Source: Nemertoderma westbladi (lineage: Eukaryota; Xenacoelomorpha; Nemertodermatida; Nemertodermatidae). Taken from it: a stretch of DNA of 37,018 nucleotides. Under the pieces are notes generated by a model that saw only the letters and a program-made list of their open reading frames with translations, did no database searches and had not been told where the DNA came from. Below, piece after piece: positions 1 through 12,263 of this stretch (position 1 is its first letter; each line of letters starts with the position of its first letter). The stretch lies in assembly GCA_032718475.1 (NCBI GenBank), contig JAUCBJ010004915.1, positions 1 through 37,018 of the forward strand. The letters are read 5' to 3'. The position numbers and the translations under genes were made by a program.

Positions 1-270
1 TATACCGGATCCCTTATCCCAAGGCAGTTCCATATATATTCAAGTAATATATCTTCCTACAATAATTTATAGATATAAGATATATAGATTTACAAATTAT
101 TGCATTAAACTATATTGCTACATGATAAAATTAAACCCCCCTCCCTAAGTTCTGAGATTGTGGTCACTTCTTTGAGAAGAAGCTCTTTGCAACGCCCTTG
201 CGCCTGCTGCATGTCCTCGCAATCTTACCGTGGTTGGTGGAAGAATCCCCCTTCCCAAAACTGGAAGTCA

Positions 271-1060
271 TCATGCAGATTCGGATGCCCTCCTGGCCAT
301 ACACTCTATCTGAATCCTGGCCACCGACGCCGCAGCGTGTATAATCCTAACTGACAGCTCGTCGTCATCATCATCAGACCCTGCGAATTGTGCGACCCTT
401 CTTCTCCCTTTAGGTCTATCCGCTGTAATCAACGTAAAGGTATAAGCCTCTACAGCTGTGTCGATAGCGCAGTCGAAGGTTCTTCAACCCCCTGTGGCAG
501 AAGAAATCCCGAGGATGCCTCCAACAGTCTCCCTAATCCTCTCGGCCATAGCTCGTGGTCATGTTTCTGGCACCACCAACTCTCTATAGTCCCTTTCTGA
601 TGTGGGTTAGTTGGGAACAGATCTCCCCTCCACTACGTTCAGACTGTGTTTGATACTTTGTCCCATTGATCATGGATGCCACTACCAACTGTTTCCTCAT
701 TGCAACCTTTTTCCCTTTGTCGTCACTCGCTCTCTCAAGTTTAGGTCACTGAACTGGCCTCTCCGATGCAGCCTCTATATCATGATCACTGATATTTTCT
801 TGTGTTTCAACCATTCGTTGTGTATGTCGACCGAAGCGGTCCTGTATGCTCCAGCAGTCTGATCCAACTGTTGGATTTCTTCCCAAGTCTTCCAGGAATA
901 GTTGGCATGCGGGACCTCATCAGACTCATCTCCTCCCAAACAATTGAAGAGCTCCTCATACTCGTCACTAGACAACATGACTGCAGGGATTCCTGGAAGA
1001 GTCCGCACAAATGCTCCATTTGTAAACAGTAACACTAGTATCACTGGGTTCCGCTACAGT
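271..1060 (-). pseudogene. Unrecognised decayed ORF, minus strand
   Basis: On the minus strand two stretches look coding but lie in different frames. The first is about 1044-775 and includes an acidic segment (SSDEYEELFNCLGGDESDE) followed by a Trp/Glu-rich segment. The second is about 580-271 and includes MAERIRETVGGILGISSATGG and an acidic AGSDDDDDELS run, ending at a TGA near 271. At least one frameshift lies near 770 and an in-frame TGA near 493, so it is broken. I recognise no domain. Its position beside transposon-rich DNA suggests a decayed mobile-element ORF, for example gag-like, but a decayed host exon is also possible. The plus-strand ORFs here are shadows. Confidence 0.3.
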
Positions 1061-1372
1061 GGATGATTCATCAGCACGATAGTTCAGACGCAGTCTGAAC
1101 TAAAATGCAACTCCTCAATAGCCGTATATTCCATACACGGTCAGGTGTATAAATCTCCAACATGCTTATATATACAGAATCCTAGTTTGGCTATGTAAGT
1201 ATAAGATTCACACAAGTTATAAATAGGTTATAGCATACGACTACACAACTCAGTGTTAATAATTTCACAAATATAACGGGTATGAGATGATCCCACTACA
1301 ATTGGATGCCTCTTTATAGTACGAGAGGATGTATAAATTACTAAGCTGGTTACTTACTGTTAGTGCCTCAAC

Positions 1373-4947
<3,575 letters not shown>

Positions 4948-4954
4948 TTATTAA

Positions 4955-5324
4955 GTGTGATCAGCCATATAATCTGATTTGCTATCCGATTTTGCAGGAA
5001 TGGATAATGCAAATGATTGCAGACCTATGCCATTTGCTGAGACGATACAATTAATGTTATTCGCACATGACCAATGTTTCTATAGAGAGTACAATACTGA
5101 ACATTGAACAATACTGAACGAATTGGTAACATTGCTAATTTGTTATTCAACTGGGACTTTAAGTGCCACAATGAGAAGAAATACCAGCGTTTATGGTGAT
5201 AAGGACTCTCCTTTGCGTAGTGAGTTCCAATCAGATCTCAAGAGTAAATTTTACTCTTTTACTCATTTGCATTATCCATTCCTGCAAAATCGGATAGCAA
5301 ATCAGATTATATGGCTGATCACAC
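4955..5324. repeat. 62-bp perfect inverted repeat (MITE-like)
   Basis: The arm at 4955-5016 (GTGTGATCAGCCATATAATC...) is the reverse complement of 5263-5324 with no mismatch that I see. The arms are separated by about 246 bp with no convincing ORF. It abuts the right TIR of the TCTG-bearing element. This is probably a separate short MITE or a nested one. The direct repeat ATTACGGTTTAGG occurs at its outer right edge (5334-5346) and again at 5474-5486. Confidence 0.65.
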
Positions 5325-5346
5325 TTTCACGTAATTACGGTTTAGG

Positions 5347-5725
5347 ATGATGGCATTGCGCACTCTCTCAGACGACATTCTAGCGTTGATATCATTGGCT
5401 AGTCGCATTCCTTTAGAGGCTAGAAACTCATTTACTCAACACTGGGTTTTATTCCTTTATTTTTTACGGGTTTTATTACGGTTTAGGTCTCCAATTGGTT
5501 CGAGTCCTAATAAATACATGGGTTCTCCCGTTAGCTGCACGAATTCGTATAATCTTTGATGTCAAACTCCTCTGGTGACTACCTCCCCCATTATCGTAGA
5601 ACATCAAACGGTGATTCTCCAAAGAAGTCTCAGTTTCTTCCCAAGCTTCTAAGATGTCTGGACTGGGTTTCCAGCTATTCTTGATCCTTATCAGACCACA
5701 GCCTATTTTGACCACAGACCACAGC
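5347..5725. other. Unassigned spacer
   Basis: No supportable gene. The minus strand is open over about 5480-5720 and runs into the antisense of the adjacent LINE fragment, without any motif I recognise. The 13-bp direct repeat ATTACGGTTTAGG brackets 5347-5473. It could be an untranslated or decayed part of a mobile element. Confidence 0.3.
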
Positions 5726-6088
5726 ACAGAAGTCAGGTGAGGACCTTCGAATACATAAGGGAAAGGCATGGGCAGCCTTGAATAGGCTTTCCAGGATTTG
5801 GAAGTCACCGAGAATTAATCGGAAACTTAAGGTCCGATTATTTAGAGCAGCAGTAGTTCCAGTACTCCTCTATGGGAGTCCATGCTGGGCTCTAACTGCT
5901 GAGGACACCAAATCTCTGGATGGCACATTCACAAGAATGCTACGCCGGGTTCATTGTGTCAAGTACAATGCACACATCTCCAACCAGACACTATAAAACA
6001 TTGGAGGTGTCTCATTGGTCCCCCCAAGTTTGACACTAGAACGAAATTGCCTCCGCTTTGCAGGAAATTGCTTTCGCCGTGAGGATCA
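5726..6088 (+). pseudogene. Internal fragment of LINE reverse transcriptase
   Basis: It encodes a stretch (MNRLSRIWKSPRINRKLKV, VVPVLLYGSPCWALT, TFTRMLRRVHCVKYNAHIS) nearly identical to the LINE copies at 22341-23636 and 32855-33716. It is the region C-terminal to the RT palm, with the conserved LLYG..CWALT motif. A TAA interrupts the frame near 5995, where the other copies read on. Both ends are truncated: homology starts near 5726 and stops inside the codons for REDQ near 6088. No 3' tail is present, so this is a remnant of an older copy rather than a fresh insertion. Confidence 0.85.
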
Positions 6089-6309
6089 GGTTTCGTCGTG
6101 AACCCTCGAACGTTTATTGGGGTATTAACATAGATAATATAATATAGATTAATAGGTTAATATAGAATAACAAATTAATATTTCGATGAATTTATTGTTA
6201 ATTTGTTGGGTTGACCCCCTTTTTTTATATATTGACTCGCCTAATAGATAATACATCCGCAATCATAAATTTAAAAATGAAATAATCGTATGTAATCATT
6301 ATTGTTTAC

Positions 6310-6563
6310 CTTGGCACCTATTAATCTTTTCCTCCATTCGTAATCCCATCTGTTATAAATTAATACGAAAGATATAAACTCTTCACTGCCGAGATCTACC
6401 CACCACCAATTAGGAGTGGTGAAACCAGAATGATATCCTCCACAAGCTGGAAATTCTGGCCAATAATAATCGGTGATAGCATCAACTGCCAAGTCCGAGG
6501 TACAATCCACATAGGATGATTTACTACCTGTCGGATTGTTTACAATATCCAGCTCTCTCAAAT
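6310..6563 (-). CDS. Exon: N-terminal half of FTP (fucolectin/F5-8C-like) domain
   Basis: Minus-strand exon of 254 bp. The acceptor TTATAG lies just upstream (plus 6564-6569) and the donor AAG|GTAAAC is at 6309/6310. It starts in phase 1 and ends in phase 0. The protein shows the first half of an FTP/fucolectin-type lectin fold: a SKSSY segment, a DLAVDAITD segment, Cys pairs, then WWWVDLG, VLIYNR and RLIGAK. In this family those motifs precede the beta-strands that bind fucose-type sugars or a Ca site. The entry phase matches the exit phase of the cbEGF exon at 27622-27747, so it is probably the next exon of the same minus-strand gene. The C-terminal half exon is not visible to the left within the window. 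Confidence 0.85.
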
Positions 6564-6579
6564 CTATAATAAAAATATT

Positions 6580-7875
6580 TTTGATAATTAAATGAAATGG
6601 TATTGATAAATTATTAAAGAATGACAAAATAGTATGGCTTTTAACCAACCCTTTTTGGCAGAGCTAAGAAATCTCCCTATTCCGCATAATTCGGCAGGGG
6701 CGAAGAAATTTCAGAAAGGCACGAAAGAAAGGAATGTCTCCAGGCTCAAACAGACTACGGTAGCCAAGAATGCCGTTAAGACGGGAGTACCCCCCCCCCC
6801 CCCCCCCCCTATCAGTCAAATGTAAGATAAACAGACAGACAGACTAGATTCCACTAAACCTTAAAACTGACATCGGAAATGAAATCAGGGACCCCGAAAA
6901 ACCCAATAATGAAAGTTTTAGTTCGATGATGGGCTTCTTTCGTATCAGAAATGATTAAACAATAGCCAGTTTTGACGGGATGACGGTTTAAACCCGGGGG
7001 GTGGGGGGGGGGGGGGGGGTAGTGTGAAGATAATTTATTTTTAAGGGAAGCACTATTTTTCTGATGCCAAATCTGTCTAAACCAACTTTGCAAAAAAAAA
7101 ATTTTGATTTCGAAAAATTCTAAGCGGGCCTCACGACACTTTAAAATTTCAAATTTTTGGGAAGGCAATGCCAGTTTTGAAAATCCCAGACATTTTGAAT
7201 TTTTGATAAAAGCTAAGGAAGATGCAAATATTTAATGTCAAATAGGTTGGAAACAAATACAAAATGTGATATTTTCATTTTCATATAAACCTACCCCAGC
7301 CTCATGGCCTTTAAAAGTTCGCAAAATTTGCCAAATTTCACCCTTAAAATTCAGCAAACCTACTTCGTAGTCTCTATAGTTGAAATCGATTTTCTGTGGT
7401 TTGGAGTTCTTCCTGAGTGAAAACCAAGTCCCCTGATTTGATCACAACTATATTTAAATACTAGAAACCCAGCTAGCTGGCTGTGAATTTGCCTCTGGAT
7501 TAAATTCTCAATAATTATAAACAGTAGGTATAGGAAGATGGATAATTCTAAATTAGGAAAACAGTAGTAAAACAGTAAAACACTAGAAAAACATATGAAA
7601 AACTGTGTAATACACCCAGAAAAAGTAAAAATATTGATCAACAGGAAATTAAATACATGTATTACACTGAACTGGTAATCTTAAATGTACTCCTCGCATA
7701 GCACACCATTAAGTAATCTACGTAAAACATAGGGACAACTATAAACTGTCCAGAAAACAGTGAAAAAATTATTGGCATTAAATAGCATTAAATTTTACCT
7801 AATATGCTGCTAAAAAATAAATTGAAAGTGTCTAATACTCCACAGAAACCATTGTTGCCAGGCAACCAAGTAACA
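6580..7875. other. AT-rich intronic DNA with homopolymer C and G tracts
   Basis: No supportable gene. The plus ORF at 6634-6825 has no recognised domain and ends in a poly-proline made by the C tract. Notable features are a C run (about 6790-6809), a short CAGA run (about 6832-6842) and a G-rich run (about 6998-7019) that could form a G-quadruplex. The rest is AT-rich intron-like sequence. Confidence 0.5.
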
Positions 7876-7879
7876 GTAA

Positions 7880-8335
7880 CAAATCAGCATGCATTTCAGC
7901 AACATCTTGTTTTACTGGTCAGCCTGTAGAAGCACATTAATGGTGGATTCTGGTATTAGTGTATTCCAGTATTCAAGTATTGTAGTGTTGGATCTTGTCA
8001 TCTGCTAAATATTGAACAGTTAAAGTGCAGATGTTGTGGTATTTAATATTAAGACAACAAGAGGGTCACATTTAGGTCCTGTCTATAGAGATACTGTAGT
8101 GAAGTGGCATGCTAGCAGCGCGGATGCAAGATCTAGAACCCATCACACATGATTTTCTAGTCAGTTCGGTTTTCTGGTATTAATGATATCCTTAATACTA
8201 AATACCGCAACTTCTGCACTTCAACTGTACTGGAATGCACTACTGTATGTAATACCAGAATACAGCAACACTGGTACTACTAGCTGACGAGTAAAACAAG
8301 GATAGTGCTGAACTGCATGCTGATTGATTTCTTCT
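7880..8335. repeat. MITE-like imperfect inverted repeat
   Basis: Left sequence AATCAGCATGCATTTCAGCA...TTGTTTTACTGGTCAGC pairs with the reverse complement of the right sequence (GCTGACGAGTAAAACAAGGATAGTGCTGAACTGCATGCTGATT, 8282-8325) with scattered mismatches. Inside, both halves also carry TTCTGGTATTA and its complement. There is no coding capacity. Boundaries are approximate. Confidence 0.45.
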
Positions 8336-8379
8336 TTCACCTAGTATTATCAGCAACATATCAAGCAAACAGTTGAGGC

Positions 8380-8765
8380 GACATTATGACCCCTCCCCCG
8401 TGGTGTTTTTGTTACAACTATGAAACAAACGGAGTTGTGAATCTCAAATTTTACGACTTTTTCTAAAAATCTATTGTCTTCCTAATAGTGATTTACGGTT
8501 TTCAAAAATATTGGGAAGATTAAGAGATATAGCACCATTTTTTAACCCTTCTTTTGGCACTTTTTTTTAGGCCTTTTTTGAAAATTTCATTTCATGAAAT
8601 CTGATTTGTAATATCTCTATTTTTGATTTACACCGGTTTTTTTGGTGTGTGGAATTAGATGGAATTCATATAAATAAATTTAGAAATTTCGAACTGGTTT
8701 TTTTTTCAGCGGGTGCCAATTTTGGTGCCATCACCAAATTTAGAAATATGTCAATTTTGTAAATT
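8380..8765 (+). mobile_element. piggyBac-like repeat fragment
   Basis: It is homologous to the elements at 28613-30175 and 36528-37018. It starts near a degenerate ATTATGACCCCTCCCCCG terminus, then has GAAACAAACGGAGTTG, TTTTTCTAAAAATCTATTG and the paired GGTGCC...GGTGCCATCACC motif. It stops at GTCAATTTTGTAAAT, exactly where the BEL LTR begins; the other two copies continue past that point. It is therefore an older element cut by the BEL insertion. Non-coding. Confidence 0.7.
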
Positions 8766-9322
8766 TGTGACGGGATCCGAGAATCCCGACCGGTTGTTTT
8801 ATTTACGCGTCCCCGCCGTGTGTGAAAAGAGTTTGTTGTTGGATTGAGAGTTCTAATATTGTTGACTGATATGTATAAGTATAACAGAATAAAGGATGAA
8901 CACAGTTAATAGATTTAAGTGAATGAAAATACCGGTAAAGCAGTGGGTGATGGTGGCAGCAATGGACGGTAATAAAAGTCACCGTTCTGCCCTAACTGTA
9001 CTGAGATAACTGAATGATATGAGAAACATCAATTGGTTATATTGCACTGTTAGCCTTGCTACCCAGATGATGCCTCTCCTATCCCCCCATTGGCTGATAA
9101 CCTAATTCTCGCCTTTGCTATTGCGGGAGTTGTTGTTACTTTCCTTCCCCCCGGAGGCTTGACCTCTAACCCCCATTGTGTGCGGCCCTTTGGGGTTTGT
9201 TGTCCCCGTTTATTTGGGGTGATACGAGGTTGGTTGGTAATCAACCTCGTACTCCCCAATATTGCTTAAAGGCACCGCTTTCCCAACTTTATGGGGTGGT
9301 TAGCGGAATTGATTCACTAACA
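8766..9322 (-). repeat. BEL 3' LTR
   Basis: In minus orientation it begins TGTTAGTGAATC directly after a purine tract and ends ...ATCCCGTCACA at the edge of an unrelated older repeat. The TG...CA termini, position after pol and PPT, and a 557-bp length fit an LTR. It contains a short hairpin (ACGAGGTTGG...CAACCTCGT near 9223-9250). A diverged relative with the same hairpin design and the same PPT junction starts at 25361 on the plus strand. Confidence 0.7.
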
Positions 9323-9360
9323 CTCCCCCCCATGCTATCTTCCCGGTGAGAAGATAGCAT
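9323..9360 (-). promoter_or_regulatory. Polypurine tract with adjacent stem-loop
   Basis: The minus strand reads GGGGGGGAG immediately before the TGTTAG of the LTR, the typical position of the primer for plus-strand DNA synthesis. Directly next to it lies a perfect 10-bp stem (ATGCTATCTT / AAGATAGCAT) with a 9-nt loop at 9332-9360. The same stem, loop and PPT occur at 25323-25360 in the other copy although the surrounding UTR has diverged. Confidence 0.65.
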
Positions 9361-11026
9361 CCACCTCTAGTGCGATACAATTCCGCTGGATCCCGATTTA
9401 CTATCGGGTGTGGGGTGGAGTTATTTTCTTCGGAGCCGGCTTTCCAGGCTGCTCCCTCTGGGTACGATATTTGTTACCTTCTCTTGGTGCAACTTCGGCT
9501 ATGTTGCACCAAGACATCTGGTGTCTCAGTGTCGGGCCGATTGTGCGTTCCCCTCACACAACTTTTGTTTCCCCAACACTCTCTCCACTCTAACTCCACT
9601 CTAAGCCTTACTCCAACTTCTCAACCGCTCTAACTCTTACTCCTCCCCCCCACGCTTGAATTGCACTCCTCTCACTGTCCCTCATCCTATCAAAAACCTC
9701 CTTTCCATTCTCCCCCCCGATTGCCATTCTCGCTTTCGTCCCTCACACACTTATCCGGCCCCACACATGAGCGCTCATGTTAGTTGGAGCCGTCCAAGTC
9801 CCGTCCTGTCGCCCTAGTCAATTAATCCCCAGTCCCAGTAGCTAATTGGAAAAAGGTTGTGCTTGACTACGGTACATACTTTATAATATATATGCGAATT
9901 ACTTATATAATTATTATAAGACTATTATTATCATATATTATATTATATGCTCATCTACATAACGCGCTTCATTCTCTCTCGGCCTTTCTCGCCCGGCGAC
10001 TTCTTCCAGTCGCTTCTCCTCAAATCTATCCGCTTCCAACTTCTCCCACGTGATATGTGTATCCACCTCCCTGTCTACTAGATGCCGGCTGTTGTATTAC
10101 ACCGCCTCGCCCTTCAGCCCCAGGTGGTCTACCAGTCCTTCGAAGGCCACCTTGAAGGCTCTTCTGTAGTTCGGAGGTGATCCTAATATTCTTAATTTTT
10201 TGTTTTAATTTTGTTTTATCTCTATTTTGCCCCTGTTCTGTGCTATTACCCCATCTACTTTTCCGGCTACTACTTCTACGGTATATTGTGCTTTCTAGTC
10301 TCTTACTGCTAACTCTACTAACTCCACTAGCTCTATTTCTACTAACTCTTACTATATACTATATCTTATACATATCCTCCTACCACTAATTCTTACTACT
10401 AATGGTACTATACATACCCTCTTACTAACTTCTCTACTAACTCCTACTACCGGTACTACGTACCCTCTTACCAACTTCTTCTACAACTAACTCTTACTAA
10501 CCGGTACTACGTACCCTCTTACTAACTTCTAACTCCACCAACTCTTACTAACTGGTACTACGTACCCTCTTATTAACTTCTAACTCCACTAACTCTTACT
10601 AACCGGTACTACGTACCCTCTTACTAACTTCTAACTCCACGAACTCTTACTAACCGGTACTATGTACTCTCTTACTACCTTCTAACTCCACTAACTCTTA
10701 CTAACTGGTACTACGTACCCTCTTACTAACTTCTAACTCTCCCAACTAATGGTACTACGTACCCTCTTACTACTAACTAACTCTCCCAACTAATGGTACT
10801 ACGTACCCTCTTACTACTAACTAACTCTCCCAACTAACGGTACTACGTACCCTCTTACTACTAACTCTTACTAACTTCTATCTGCCTACTTACTCACTAC
10901 GTACCTACTACGTACTATTACTGTCTCTTTCTTTATTTATTTATATTTTTTTTTATATTTATGTGTGGGAAGGGCATCTCGCCCTCAATCCTACCCCCCT
11001 CAGTCCAAAACTTGGACGACTAAACA
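9361..11026 (-). other. BEL 3' untranslated region with minisatellite
   Basis: Pyrimidine-rich on the plus strand, with no supportable ORF. The part next to the PPT (9361-9600) is homologous to 25320-25110 read on the opposite strand, and the pol-proximal edge (about 10965-11005) matches about 24510-24555 in the same inverted sense. In between lies a tandem array with units of about 50 bp. Small ORFs at 9370-9633 and 10177-10389 are chance. Confidence 0.6.
10380..10870. repeat. Minisatellite, about 50-bp units
   Basis: Repeats of GGTACTACGTACCCTCTTACTA followed by variable TAACTCC / AACTCTTACTAAC filler occur about nine times, with spacing of roughly 45-56 bp. The unit core GGTACTACGTACC is nearly palindromic (GGTAC..GTACC). 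Units are imperfect and shorten toward the right. Confidence 0.8.
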
Positions 11027-11324
11027 CTACAGTGCGCCCTCTAGAAGGCAGGACTTCCCTACAGCCCTCCTGTAGGTCTTCCTATCTTTCGCTCCTATCT
11101 TACCACCTATCCGCAATTCTACCGATCGGACTCTTCCATCCTCATCGGAGTAAGTGCCCACAACTCTCGCCAATTGCCATTGGTTGTTGATGATGGTATC
11201 GTCCGTGACGATCACCAGATCACCCTCCTTTAACTCCCTATTTGTATTCCTCCACTTGCTTCTCCTATGAAGTGTGGGTAGATATTCCTCGACCCACCTC
11301 CTCCAGTACTCCGCGCTTATCGCC
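11027..11324 (-). pseudogene. BEL integrase C-terminal domain, out of frame
   Basis: Minus-strand residues include EGDLVIVTDDTIINNQWQLA, RVVGTYSDEDGRVRSVEL and a Tyr/Arg-rich tail, ending at a stop at 11027. This is the DNA-binding C-terminal region characteristic of BEL/Pao integrases (GDLV.V.D....W.LARV......DG.VR.V). It lies in another frame from the catalytic core at 11325-12239, so a frameshift near 11325 disrupts the polyprotein. The preceding codons (REYLPTLHRRSKWRNTNRE) continue the family pattern. Confidence 0.8.
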
Positions 11325-12262
11325 TTAGCGACTTTCCAACTCTGTCGGGAGTGTATATCGTCTGGGTCTACAACCCCCCATGTCGATGGTCACCGGCCTT
11401 TCCATTAGAAAGTGACTGGGCGTCAGCACATCTAATGACTCTGGGTCATCATTTTCTGGATATAGCGGTCTGCTATTAATGATACCCTCGCACTTCGCTA
11501 GTACTGTCCTTAGGACATCTTCTGTTACCATGTGGGTGTTCATCAACTTCGTCATCAGACGCTTGGAACTACCCACGAGTCTCTCGACGCATCCTAGAGT
11601 ATGCGGAGCATACGGCGTCCTCCTCTCCCACTTCACCTGTCGTCTTCTCATGGCTGGCCTGACTTCCTCGCCTTCCATGATGTCTAAGGCATCTGCCAGC
11701 TCGTTCTCTGCCCCCACAAAGTTGGTTCGATTGTCGGAGTATATTACTGCGATCGTCCCACCTTTGCGGTCTCTGAACCTCTCTAGGGCATTGATGAATG
11801 CCGACGCGGTTGCGTCTTGGGCGAGTTCTGTCCCTACCGCCCGCGTGTTGTTACATACGAAGATAATGCCGTAGCGCTTCTCCGTGTGCCGCATCACCTT
11901 AATCTTTATCGGCCCGAACATATCCACACTGCAGTGCGTGAATGGCGGGTCGTGCTGTCTCACCCTACTGGCCGGTAGTGGTGCCATCTCCTGTATGGCT
12001 CGCTCCTTCTTCGTTCGTCGGCAGGTCTGGCACTGCCCCACTACCGCCTTTACCTTCTTTCTTAACTGTTTGACCCAAAAGGTCCTTAGTATCTCCATGA
12101 GGATTCGGTTGGTGCCCCCGTGCAATATCGACTTGTGGGAGTCCCAGATGATCTGGTGGACTATCGGCGATCCATTAGGGATGATGATGGGCTTTGGTGG
12201 AATGATGATACTGTTGTTGTTCAACACCCTAGAGTTCATTACTAAGATTCCATCATCATTGA
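11325..12262 (-). pseudogene. BEL integrase zinc-binding and catalytic core
   Basis: About 310 residues on the minus strand. In order: an HHCC zinc domain (HQIIWDSHKSILHGG, then GQCQTCRR), a DDE core with the first Asp in HCSVDMFGPIKI, the second in VIYSDNRTNFVGAE and the Glu in CVERLVGS, then the INSRPL and LTPSHFL motifs shared by BEL/Pao integrases. The catalytic triad appears intact. It is in a different frame from the RT/RNase H ORF; the shift lies near 12262, where the upstream frame meets TAA. The element is therefore inactive as written unless the shift is programmed, which I consider unlikely. Confidence 0.9.
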
Positions 12263-12263
12263 G

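Noticed and set aside
5476-5808. Minus-strand ORF of 110 residues as a missing FTP exon
   Set aside because: No GRYV or EVEV motif and no suitable splice sites; part is antisense LINE.
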